Assembly (NCBI GenBank): GCA_026419775.2
Contig: JAOPGA020001109.1
Span: 39,746-103,745, forward strand
DNA length: 64,000 bases
Source: Acrasis kona
Lineage: Eukaryota; Heterolobosea; Eutetramitea; Acrasida; Acrasidae
Direction of reading: 5' to 3'
Shown piece after piece: positions 53,914 to 64,000 of this stretch. The notes under the pieces were generated by a model that saw nothing but the letters and a program-made list of their open reading frames with translations, made no database searches and was not told the DNA's origin. The number at the start of each line of letters is the position of its first letter. Position 1 is the stretch's first letter. A program made the position numbers and the translations under genes.

Positions 53914-55289
53914 ATGGGACAGAAACAAGGAAGAGAGAGATTATTAACTCAACCAACAATATCGATGCATGATACACACTCAGGCCCATACGATTCTTCT
54001 TCAAAGGGCCACAGCCGTAACTCGAGTGCAGACGGACAACAGGAGTTCGAATTGGATAGAAACTTACCTTCTGATATGTTATACAGCAGCGACCGGAATA
54101 AAGTAACTTTGGACGATTTCGAGTTGCTCAAACTTATTGGAAGGGGGAATTTTGCGAAGGTGATGCAGGTACGGAAGAAAGATAGTGGGCTCGTATATGC
54201 TATCAAAATTCTTAATAAAAGAAAATTAGAACAAGCTGACCAATTAGAACATATAAGGACAGGTATGCATTTCAACGGTTATTTCATATTGACCATCATC
54301 CAGAGAGAGCAATTCTACAATACGTTGAGCATCCTTTTCTTATAAAGTTGGTTTATGCCTTCCAAACAATGGAAAAACTTTATATGGTTATGGAATTTGT
54401 TAATGGTGGGGAACTATTCTTTCACCTTAAGCAAGAGCGCAGGTTTTCAGAATCTAGGGTTAAATTCTACGCAGCAGAGTTATTTTTAGGCATAGAGCAC
54501 TTACATAACCAGAATATTGTCTTCAGGTAGGATATTTATTTTTCATTCCAGCTAACCGACTAATAAAGAGATTTAAAGCCTGAGAATGTTCTCATGGACA
54601 GAAATGGACACATCATGTTAACGGACTTTGGTTTAGCAAAATATTTATTAAAGCAAGACAGAACACATACTTTTTGTGGCACACCAGAATATCTAGCGCC
54701 GGAAGTACTTTTACAGAGAGGTCACGGAAAGCCGGTTGATTGGTGGAGTTATGGTATCCTTATATATGAAATGTTAGTGGGAATTGTAAGTCACGATATA
54801 GAAAGCATACTAACCAAACAAAGCCGCCGTTCTATAGTGATAATGTTCAAGATATGTACAATAAAATCCTACACTCTGATCTTTTGCTGTCAGACCAGCT
54901 CATGACACAGGAAGTACAGGATCTATTGATTCGGGTATGTCTTTTATTCATTTTCATTTTCTCATTTTTCCTAGTTATTGGAACGGGATCCTAGAAAAAG
55001 GTTAGGGAGTGGACCAAAAGGTACATCAGAGATTAAAAACCATCCATTCTTTAGAGGTATAGACTGGCAGGATGTGTATGATAAAAAAGTCGTTCCATCT
55101 TTCCGACCTAAAGTTAGGTCGGAACTTGACACATGTTACTTTGACGAAGAATTCACAAGACAAGATGCAATCGACTCGATAGGGGACCCAAGTTACCTGG
55201 GTGCAAGCGCACAAAAAGCCTTCGAAGGATTTACTTTCAATAGTAATGGAAGGCATCTAAGAATCGACAGCGGAGACAGAATTTTGTAG
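53914..55289 (+). CDS. Akt/SGK-like AGC protein kinase, putatively N-myristoylated
   Basis: Five exons, 53914-54262, 54304-54526, 54569-54785, 54824-54934 and 54975-55289 (introns 41, 42, 38 and 40 nt), give 404 residues. Met-Gly-Gln-Lys-Gln is a possible N-myristoylation start and there is no PH domain, so membrane targeting may be by lipid. The kinase domain has [24 protein letters not shown] (made by a splice), TDFGLAKY, the activation-loop Thr in [14 protein letters not shown] (PDK1-type site), [14 protein letters not shown], and the AGC tail ending in the hydrophobic motif FEGFTF (Thr in the phospho-position, a TORC2-type site). It is thus a fully equipped, probably active AGC kinase. 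All four splices restore conserved kinase sequence. Its neighbour PLD gene starts 181 bp downstream on the same strand. Confidence 0.92.
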
Positions 55290-55470
55290 TCAAAAAAATT
55301 GTGTAACATAGGACTGAGGACTTGTCTAATAAAGAATGCTGATTGATGTTATTCAAAACCATTGATGTTTTCATTTCGAACAATTACAATGATTATATCT
55401 ATAAATATGTACACATTGACTTTTGACGACAAGACAGGACAAAAAATTGGAAGCATTTGTCGTCCGCAAA

Positions 55471-58400
55471 ATGGGTAACAAAGCATCTGTGGCTGATTCT
55501 TGCAACAAGAGCTCTCATGACATTGTTCAAGAATTCAGACAAGACGAGTTGTCGGTTAGAAACAGTCCAAGAGTTAATGTTCAAAATGGAAGTCCGATAT
55601 TGGACTCTCCAGTAATGAGAAGAAATTCTAATGCTTCCGAAAACAGAGTCGAACCTAAAAGTACCCCGCGGTCCAAAAACCGCAAATCTACTTCGTCACT
55701 CGCTTCAACGCTAATAAGCACTCAAGTTGATGATGGGATCGATTTTCAACAAACACATTGTGAGTGATCGTGCAACTTTTACTAAATATTGTAGTCTCAA
55801 ACGAGGAATTTCGACTGTTAAAAATCGTATTTAATAAGATTTGTTTGGAATATGGCCCCCCTTGCGAGCATCCCGACTCTAAACTTGTAATGACTCAAGA
55901 AATGTGTTCGAAATTATTTTTCCCGAACGACAACTCAAATGATGTGGACGATCCAACAGACCGTACGTGATTCAAAATTACATGGTTATAACCGTCATAG
56001 ATGCTAAGATGATTAAGAGTGCTATATTTAGGGCTGTGGTTGATAAAGAGGCGGAGAGAGAGTTTTCTTATACCGAAATTCTTACTGTCGACCCCAGAAA
56101 CATTAATCTAGATTCCGAAGTTATAACCTGGAAACATTTCATCAAGGCCTTATCTGTAAATACCAACCGAACTTTTAAATCATATTTGCTTAGGTTACGT
56201 GTAGAGGTGATTTTGATGAGAAGGCTAAATTTGCCTTTAGAATTTTAGACGAGAACAATAACGGCGTTCTTACCAGACAGGAAACTAAACTTTGTATACA
56301 AGTAAGTCCTATCAATCAAGTCCACATCTCATATTTGAAGGCACTAGTTGACCTGGAAATCCTTACAAAACTACCTCCGAATGTTTCAGAGCAACGTCAA
56401 ATAGAGGACTCGCCAGTCGGACAAACAGCAGCAGATGTTATAGAATCCAAATATGACGAGATCAATAACGCGTATCTTCAGGCTGAAAAGGCCATTGATA
56501 AAGTAAGAATACTTTGAATTCTATTTTCGTTACATTTTCAAGGCCAAACTGAATAGAGATGTACTTGACCTGGTCGATGAGTTTTTTGGGACAGATGTAC
56601 AAATAACTTTTACAAAGTTTCACAAACTGTCATGGAAGGTCAGCAACTTACTTATCGACGGATTAGGTGTGTTTGACTTCTTCTTCAAACCGCTTCTTCA
56701 ACCAGTCATCGACGTAAGTTGACACTTTAATCATTATTTGACACATGTTCAGTTCCTATTAGAAGATCCATATTTCTGTTCTGGGAGGCTCCTACAAAAT
56801 CGTGACGAATACTTTTACCAAATAGAAGGAGGATTGTTCAGGTGTTTCACATTAGCAGATCACAGCAAGGAAGTTACAACATTAAGCATGTCACTTTCAG
56901 ACTTATCGGAAGTACGTCAATTACACCCAAATGATTTCGGACCCAATACTTTCATGCTACGGACCGACAGAAATGAGATCAAAACCTATCAGGCGCCAGA
57001 CGAACACGAAACACAAAATTGGATCTTTTGCATCACCATGTACATTATCGCAACGACCAACAACCGCCACCACTCCTTTTCGCCAGAAAGAGACAAGACA
57101 GGCGCCTCCTGGTTCGTTGACGCTGAAGATGCGTATCGTGCCATGGCCTCAAGCATGCTCAAAGCACATTCACAAATCTTCTTGACTGATTGGTGTTTGT
57201 CTCCGTTCATTTACCTCATTCGTGATTTTGATGATTTGAGAAATTACAATAACAAGAGAAGAGACGATTACAGGTTAGACAAGATTCTTTTAAAGAAGGC
57301 AAGATCGGGAGTGAAAATATCAATTCTTTTATGGAAAGATACAAGGTTTACTGGTCTAAATTTATCTTCTGTATTTACAAAAAAATATCTTGAAGGATTA
57401 CATTCCAATATTAAAGTTATTTTGCATCCTCCTAAATTTCCCATCGAATGGAGTCATCATCAAAAAATTTTGGTGGTTGACCAGAGAGTTGCTTATCTGG
57501 GTGGCTTAGATTTTTGTTTTGGAAGATTTGATAATAAACATCATGTTCTGGTTGATACCAACCGTTGTCATCTCACGTGGCCAGGTGCGGACTATTATAA
57601 CCCGTGTCGGCCGTATGGCGATCTTCCTAAACTTACGAATGCTCAAAGTGCCTTCTTCGAATATACAGATCGCGAAACTGTTGTTCGTATGCCTTGGCAT
57701 GATGTTCATGTTTGCTTGAGAGGTCAAATCGTGTATGATGTTTCTGTCAATTTTGTCAACCGTTGGAACCACCATTTGACGCAGACTGCTAGTGCGGTCG
57801 GTGCTACTCAACCAGTAATCCAAAAGACAACTAGTGAGTTGAGTCTTTCTACTATGAATTTGCGTTCCGAAAGTAATTCTCTCCGATCTCAATCCGAACA
57901 AACTCCGCCTACGCACAGAGAATTGTCTTTTGCAGATGTACTGGGAATTAATCCTGAAGAGATGATGAATGAGCAAGAAAATGAACCTGTACAAAACAGA
58001 TCTTCATTGTATCATAGGTTGACTTTGTTGATTAGAAAACCAAAAGATGTTTTAGACTTTATGCCAATGGTGAGCGCCGCTAATCACAAGAAGAATTTAA
58101 TTGGTAAAATAAAAAGAAGAAATAAAAGTGCTTTAAATAGTGCAGACGAGTGGGATCAAAGTATGACTACTAGTGATGTCCAGTCTCTAAATGATGAAGA
58201 TTCTTCTTACGAACAGTCACGTCTTAAAAACTTTGAAACCGTCGACGACGGCACCTTGCGCGCAGAAGAGGAACAGCTTTATGCAAACACTCCTGTTATG
58301 AGTCCCAGTTATATGGAATCCTCGTCCTCAGTTCCATATGGCGGTCAAAATCCAATAAACTTATCCACATCGAGCAAGACCCTCAAGTACATTATGAAGA

Positions 58401-59821
58401 AGAAATTAAAAGACATGAAAAACCATCATGTTCAGTCTAATAAAAAACATGTTCAACCGGAGGAGCCTCAACAAAAGGTAACTCCACAACAACATTTATC
58501 TTTGTGTCATGGCCAAGTGCTTCGATCTATGGGTACATGGAGCGGTGCAAGAAAAGAAGTCTCTCTTTACAATGCAATGTTAGATCTCATCAACAACAGT
58601 CGCCACTATATCTATATTGAAAACCAATATTTCATAAGCGATACAGCCAATAAGAATCGCCATCTGGTCCAAAATAGAATAGGAAGTACTTTAGTAGAGC
58701 GTATAAAACGTGCTATGAAAACAAACCAAGTTTTTCGTGTTATTGTAGTCATGCCTGTTCATCCCGAAGGTAATTTGTTAGACGCTAAAACTTCCTACAT
58801 CATGAAATGGCAGTACCGAACGATATGTAGGGGTAAAAATTCCATTCTACAACAATTACGTGCTTCCTTTCCTGACAAAGATCCTTCTGATTATATTTCT
58901 TTTTATAACCTACGTCAATGGGGCGTCAGGAATGAAGTCGTCCATGATGCCGAAGATAACTCTGTAGTCGAGTCTAATTATGAAGAATGTGAAGAAGAAC
59001 ACGATGACGAAGAACTCGTCACGGAACAAATCTATGTTCACAGTAAAATCATGATTGTAGACGACCTGCATGTCGTGATTGGCAGTGGAAACATCAACGA
59101 CAGGTCGTTGGCAGGTGATCGTGACAGCGAGATTGGCGTGCTTCTTACGGATACCATATATAGAGGAGACGCCAGAATGAACGGAATGAAGTATGAAACA
59201 TGTGGAGTGTTTGCAAGTAGTTTGAGGAAAAAGCTTTGGAGAGAGCACTTGGGACTTGAGGCTAATCAGTTGCCACATCACAGCGAATCACCCGAAGAAG
59301 TTTTTGAAGAAAATAAATTTAATAAAAAGAAAAAATGGCCATCGCTTTCAAACGATGATGCAACCGCCACCTCTTTTGATGCCCATCCTTCTCATTCTGA
59401 ATCTTCTTCTGTTGGTAGTCGTGCTGGTATTAAGATTAACACCAGCGTTCCTCCTGTTATTGGTAATTATGTCCGTCCGAAAGGTCCATCTCTAAACGAT
59501 CCTATCAGTGACCAAACTTACCATAATTTATGGAAAAGAACTGCTAGAGAGAACACTAGTATCTTTGAGGAAGTGTTTGAGGTGATTCCGAGAGATAACA
59601 AGTATGATACAATGAAGAAATTTGAAGACGCCTTGGAAAAGTATAGAGATAATTATAGTCGACTGAAGGGAAAGCAAAAGGCTCGTGTGATGCACCAGCA
59701 CAAGAAGAAACTAAAGAACATTAGAGGAACTTTGGTTGATTGTCCTTTGAACTTTTTAAAGAACGAAAAATTCTCAAAATCAGGTATGCTGGCTCCGCTC
59801 ACTGATAGTATATTTGTATAA
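55471..59821 (+). CDS. Phospholipase D with EF-hand and PH domains, putatively N-myristoylated
   Basis: Seven exons, 55471-55759, 55795-55962, 56001-56155, 56194-56301, 56341-56502, 56543-56713 and 56753-59821 (introns 35-40 nt), give 1,373 residues. The start MGNKAS is a good N-myristoylation signal. Residues about 95-340 form an EF-hand module with at least one good loop (DENNNGVLTRQE). A PH-like domain follows (FCSGRLLQNRDEYFYQIEGG, about 352-460). The catalytic part has two H-x-K-x(4)-D boxes: HHQKILVVD (about 585) and HSKIMIVD with GSGNINDRS (about 1113), separated by a 300-residue disordered insert. PLD hydrolyses phosphatidylcholine to phosphatidic acid. PX/PH- and C2-PLDs are standard; an N-terminal EF-hand module with lipid anchor is unusual and implies calcium control. 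Confidence 0.9.
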
Positions 59822-60070
59822 ATTTGTATTTTGCGAAGTGTTGTTTTGTTAATTATGAATTGAATTGAATGCTCACAATTTCAAAGTACAATTTCCAAGC
59901 CACAACAAAAATTCTCACGAGCGAAGCTAGTGGTACAGACTGTAGTGATCTCTCCGCCATTTCGAAAAGCAATCTATTCTTCGCTCGAAGTATTCTAATT
60001 TTAGTAAAATGTTAAAATAGATTTGAACTATAAAAATAGCAACGCATCGAGCTGACAATATCATCACAAA

Positions 60071-61393
60071 ATGTTTCAAAACGCAATTACCAAGCTCAAA
60101 AAGACTATAAGTTACTCTGGCGATGAAGTGGCCACAACTGCAACAAGCGTGCCACCTCCTCCCCCACCAGCGCCAACACAGAATAAGACAATACCGCCAC
60201 CAGGAGCAAATGGAGCCCCAATTCCTCCACCTCCAATGACCAAGAAGTGGTGGCATTTTAAATCAGTTGCTCCCACTGTTGAAGAAAAGCCGGAATGGAA
60301 GTTTGATTTTCTAAACTGTACAACAAAACAAACTCTGTATGACATCAACTGGCAAAGAATGGAAGGTGTACAAAGATCTGCCGAGGGTTCCGGAGGGTGT
60401 TACTTTACTCAGCTAGGCACAAAGCCAACACACACAAGAAACATGATCTCCAGACAAATCATGGACATTTGGAGAAAAGCACCACCACAAACACCTGCCG
60501 ATGAAAATAAAGTCCACAAGCCGGAAGCCGTGGTAATTAAAGGAGGCATGGATGCTGTTCAAGAGACGATCGGAACACTTTTAGCCAAAAGACTCGGTGT
60601 AAGAGCCAGTGACTTCCGCATCATTCCAACAAAGTCAAGAGAGGGGCAACTAGTAATGAGAATGTTTAAAAAGTTCAACCCTCAAGCTGCCATCGACATT
60701 AAAAAGTTCAAACATTTCACGATACAACAGTACCTGATTGGGTGTCCGATTCTTGGAGGTGATGGAAAAGATGCCGCGACAAGTATAAACAAAGAACAAA
60801 AGCTTCTTCACCAATTATTTGACCGCGAAGGGCCCTGTAAAGATCTCGGAAAGATTGCCGCCTATGACATGATTATAAACATGTGGGACCGCATGCCAAC
60901 CATCTGGGACAATGACGGAAATATCGGAAATTTGTATGTACACAACAAAAAACCATATGCCATCGACAACATTGCAGGTGCCATTCTAGTAGAAGACAAG
61001 TCCAACGAACACCAACTCAAAATTGAACAAGTCATCGCAACGTCGGTTAAGAATGATGCGAATGGAATTATTCAAGGAGATGATTTTTGTGAGTCCATTA
61101 GAAAATTCTTCGACAACAATCTTTCTTCGTACGGATACGAAATCAGCGATGACTGTCTTGGATACGTCAGAAAGGGTTTCTTGGAAGCAATTGAGGAATG
61201 GTCCGAAGACGAATCACACTTTGAACAGGTGCTGGATGTTGTGTGGAAGGACATTAATGAAATGCTTAACAAGGGTACATGGGATGAAGAAGATTCTTTG
61301 GACAATTACTCCACAAAGAAGGAATTTTTCTTGAACAATTACTACGCGATGAGGCGCTCTTTCAACAATGCTAAAATCAAAGCAAGCAATTAA
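60071..61393 (+). CDS. Actin-fragmin kinase-like protein
   Basis: One frame, no intron, 440 residues. A Pro-rich N-terminal segment (VPPPPPPAPTQ, PIPPPPM), as found in proteins that bind profilin or SH3 domains, precedes a domain matching the actin-fragmin kinase catalytic fold: EAVVIKGGMDAVQETIGTLL (Lys/N-lobe), FRIIPTK, then AAYDMIINMWDRMPTIWDND with GNIGNLYV and YAIDNIAGA, which hold the catalytic and metal-binding Asp/Asn residues. This atypical kinase is known from Physarum, where it phosphorylates Thr of actin in the actin-fragmin complex and blocks filament growth. The Kelch repeats of the Physarum enzyme are missing here, so this is a kinase-only or differently targeted version. The likely role is actin control in an amoeboid cell. 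Confidence 0.8.
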   Translation: MFQNAITKLKKTISYSGDEVATTATSVPPPPPPAPTQNKTIPPPGANGAPIPPPPMTKKWWHFKSVAPTVEEKPEWKFDFLNCTTKQTLYDINWQRMEGVQRSAEGSGGCYFTQLGTKPTHTRNMISRQIMDIWRKAPPQTPADENKVHKPEAVVIKGGMDAVQETIGTLLAKRLGVRASDFRIIPTKSREGQLVMRMFKKFNPQAAIDIKKFKHFTIQQYLIGCPILGGDGKDAATSINKEQKLLHQLFDREGPCKDLGKIAAYDMIINMWDRMPTIWDNDGNIGNLYVHNKKPYAIDNIAGAILVEDKSNEHQLKIEQVIATSVKNDANGIIQGDDFCESIRKFFDNNLSSYGYEISDDCLGYVRKGFLEAIEEWSEDESHFEQVLDVVWKDINEMLNKGTWDEEDSLDNYSTKKEFFLNNYYAMRRSFNNAKIKASN

Positions 61394-61602
61394 TTATGTA
61401 TTATTATGTAAAATTCAATGTTTTTTGTACATTTGTTGTTCTTCTTATTTTCGGTTTCTGTGGAGTGTATTGTTGTTATGTCTGCTCTGAGGTATTGACT
61501 TTGTTGTGCTTTTCGCACTCTTTCAAAGTGGTCAACTAAAACAAATACAGTTATTTGTGACTGTTTAACTTTTATTCAGGTTACTACATCAGCAAGTTAT
61601 AT

Positions 61603-62642
61603 ATGATAACACAGCCTACACAGCAATTATGGCGCTCTGAAATCGATCAGGAGCGGAAATCAAGAATATTCGAGTTGGTATTGTCGACAATGAAGAGGAA
61701 CCCAGCATTACGTAAAATAGACGAGAATACTTTAACTGCCTATACATTAAAAAAGATTGCGGAGTTTTGGAAAGAATCGACATCCAGGGAACAGTTTCTA
61801 CAACTTGTATCAAGCGTCGAGCACACAAAAGCTGCACAGGTCTTAACAACTATGATGTCGAATGAACAAATAACTACAAGCACCACTGTCACAGTGACAC
61901 AAATTCCAAACTTTAAATACTGGGAGAAGATTAAACAGATTAAACCGTACGCAAAGGATGTCAAAGGATTTGCTGGCAATTTTGCTCGAAAGATCAATCT
62001 ACTTCGCTCGCAGAGATTGAAGCCGTTAAATTCGCCTGGAGACCTCAAGAGAATAGAAGAAAGTCTATATAAGTATGGTGTTCTGGTTAAACAATTCCTC
62101 AAAGTCTATGATCTTCTGACTGGGAATACATCACCACGTACTTTTTCACCAACCGAACATGATTTGCAGTTTCTGATATCTATAGAGCAGCAGTTACAGA
62201 AGCAAACAAAGGTAAGTACATTTTGACGTTGGGGATCTAATCGCTATAGACACAAAAGGAACGAACACAACAAAACATTCAAGTCGAACCACAAAATCAA
62301 GTCCCAAATATAGATTTAAATGCACCTCTAATCGATGATGATAATGAAAACGATACTCATCAACTATACAAAGATAATGTTTCAATAACTTGCGTATCGG
62401 CACCAGAAATTGATCTTAATGGATTTGCTTGCGACGACATAGACGAAAATGTTTCTGATTGCAACGTTCAAGATACGGCCGCTGACCTCATGGGCGAGTT
62501 TGGTGACCAAACTATTGTAGGGAGTATAGCATATGGAAGTGAGCCTTCCGTACATAATGGCATTGTTCTGGGAGCTAGAAAGTATTGTTATAGTGGTGAT
62601 TTTATAGACACACCCAATGGTAAACGATTTAAGAAGAAATGA
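61603..62642 (+). CDS. KIX-like domain protein (possible Mediator/co-activator relative)
   Basis: Two exons, 61603-62211 and 62250-62642 (intron 38 nt), give 333 residues. Residues about 9-80 have the pattern of a plant MED15/CBP KIX domain: LWRSEIDQERKSRIFELVLS, TLKKIAEFWKESTSREQFLQ and LVSSVEH, i.e. an initial Trp-Arg, a helix with R-x-R, and a later E-x-A/T-S-x-x-x-F/Y-L segment. A basic helical region (KLLRSQRLKPL-like, about 120-170) follows; exon 2 is acidic and Asn/Asp-rich and ends in a basic patch (GKRFKKK) that may be a nuclear signal. The family assignment is tentative. The upstream TTTATTCAG at about 61570-61579 may be the acceptor of a leader intron. Confidence 0.6.
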
Positions 62643-62845
62643 CCAAGTCAGGATAAAATACCTACACTCAGTGGATATTGTACAAACTCGTTGCAGTCTT
62701 TAAATTGTTAGCTTTATCATAGGACATTTTCATTATTCCGAATAAAAATCGATTTATCCCGAATTCTCTTTGTCGAATCTTCTTTTTTGCTTGTGTCGTG
62801 CAAATATAATTATTAAGTTGCAGTTCTTTTGTAAGTAGGTAATTT

Positions 62846-62878
62846 AATTACAATAAAAGTATTAATTTTATTGTAATT
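62846..62878. repeat. Perfect 13-bp inverted repeat carrying AATAAA on both strands
   Basis: AATTACAATAAAA (62846-62858) and its exact reverse complement (62866-62878) are separated by a 7-nt loop. Each arm carries AATAAA for one strand, and the site lies between the stops of two convergent genes (62642 and 62946), so it can act as a shared, bidirectional polyadenylation signal and/or terminator. Confidence 0.7.
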
Positions 62879-62945
62879 GAGGTTGATCTTAAAATATACT
62901 TTTATTCATTTTCACACAAATATATACTAACAAGGAGGCTATTGT

Positions 62946-64000
62946 TCAATCTTTGTTCACCACAAACTCATGACACTTTCTGCCATTCAAATCAATCATC
63001 TCAACAGTCATGTTATCTTGTGTTACCGTAACAAAATTAAACCCTGCAACATTTTGCATGTTCTTCAAATACTTGTGTTGCTTTCTATCCTTCTCTATTT
63101 TAGATCCAGAGCCGCTTACAACAAAAGTCGTGGGATGATTTGGATTCTTTAACATTTGATAGTTATGGTCGTGTCCAGCAAAAGATACATGTACTTTGTG
63201 TTTTTCGAATAAATCCTTATAAGCGCTCTTTACTGAACTGTAGTCTCCATGCTTTCCGGCAGAGTACATTGAGTGGTGACCAATGACGACTTTCCAATCG
63301 TTCTCTTTACTGAGTTCATCTTCCAAAAACTGTTTTTGTTTTTTTGAATCAAATTTCCATAACGCCTTAGTGTTCACTATTAAAAATTAATTAAATGTAC
63401 AGTTTGGTTCTTACTTCTTGGATCTAAGTAATATAATTTGATGAGCGGGTTTGTGTCGATGAATGCCAACTTCATTCTGACTTGAACATTTCGGTCGGTT
63501 TCATTTTCATTTAATCCCTTTGAAGTAGATTTCAACTCTCTGTTTCTTCCGGTACCATGAGCTTCGAATGCCTCGCTGTAAAAGTTTGATGGCATGTACC
63601 AACGCTTTGAATGTTTGGTGTATTTAATTTGGGCATCTGGTTCTCCATTATAATCATGGTTTCCAAGGGACATGTACCATCTAACCTTTTCCAAGCCAGG
63701 ATGTGTATAAATGTTCTCGAATGTGGTTGTAAATAATTTGTCTGACTCATCCTTTACTCCTACATCGTAGATGTTATCTCCAGTGGAAACAACAAAATCA
63801 CACGGGCCATTAGTTTGGCAATATTTACCCATGGATTCAGCCACTTTTGATTGGTTGTATCCGCCCTGTCTTCCCCAATCCCCAATTACAACCTATTGAA
63901 GATGAGAGTTGAGATGTTGTAGTTCTTACAAATTTGATGGAAGATGCGGTGGTGTAGCATATGAAACTAACCACGATAGCCACCACACACCATACTCGAC
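62946..64000 (-). CDS. Purple acid phosphatase (ACP5/TRAP type), 5' end outside window
   Basis: Exons seen are 64000-63930 (partial), 63892-63415 and 63376-62946, with introns of 37 and 38 nt; the start codon lies beyond the right edge. The first visible residues form a hydrophobic signal-peptide core (VWCVVAIVVSFICYTTASS). The five metal-binding blocks of the family are present: VVIGDWG, VSTGDNIYDVG, SLGNHDYNG, VIGHHSMYS and FAGHDHNYQ. The short mammalian-type architecture (no N-terminal domain) points to the ACP5/TRAP group. These binuclear iron enzymes hydrolyse phosphomonoesters in lysosomes or outside the cell. About 326 residues are visible, so little is missing at the N-terminus. Confidence 0.92.

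Noticed and set aside
61464-61602. Extra 5' exons for the KIX-like gene starting at an ATG near 61475
   Set aside because: Several donors and acceptors exist, but no combination keeps frame with the ATG at 61603; probably leader sequence.

Overview
The window is gene-dense nuclear DNA from a free-living protist. About 31 larger protein genes, two tRNA genes and a few very small candidate genes share 64 kb, usually 50-500 bp apart. Nearly every protein gene has short GT-AG introns; I could place about 50, mostly 35-47 nt with many at 38 nt, and the standard code is used throughout. The gene content (Rho/CRIB signalling, actin-fragmin-type kinase, multi-pass cyclase-like proteins, LETM1, N-myristoylatable AGC kinase and PLD, lysosomal NAGLU and a purple acid phosphatase) and the intron style fit an amoeboid or amoeboflagellate protist. 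Heterolobosea (Naegleria/Acrasis) is my best guess, but this is inference, not proof.

Layout. 0-2.8 kb: a partial membrane-anchored gene, a 39-codon gene, and a Kelch/F-box/Rho GTPase fusion. 3.2-19.0 kb: a run of minus-strand genes (carotenoid oxygenase; WD40/RING trafficking protein; PAK kinase with two CRIB domains; TFIIH p62; NAGLU; a YrhK-like membrane protein; an ankyrin protein). 19.1-29.5 kb: an EF-hand protein with repeated F-x-P motifs, a Tctex-type dynein light chain, a TTC14 homologue, a TRAF-finger protein carrying a domain best known from plants, a glomulin-like solenoid and a TM2 protein. 29.6-41.8 kb: tRNA-Leu(AAG), a 1,394-residue multi-pass protein with a degenerate cyclase domain, site-1 protease, a SET-domain methyltransferase, a secreted GH43-type protein and tRNA-Met(CAT).

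41.8-47.2 kb is the accessory part. It holds an AGC-type pseudokinase and an intact intronless Fic gene, which lies between two 101-bp direct repeats (99/101 identical) and next to decayed transposase-like sequence. 47.2-64 kb: a secreted protein, a C-terminally anchored protein, LETM1, alpha-amylase, an Akt-like kinase followed directly by an EF-hand/PH/PLD protein (both begin Met-Gly), an actin-fragmin kinase-like protein, a KIX-like protein and a purple acid phosphatase that runs off the right edge.

The genes look like ordinary dispersed eukaryotic genes rather than operons. Several do belong to one theme, Rho/CRIB/PAK, AGC kinase, PLD and actin-fragmin kinase, which in other amoebae link membrane signalling to the actin cytoskeleton. 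Exon coordinates below are hand-derived from splice signals and reading frame and need RNA support.
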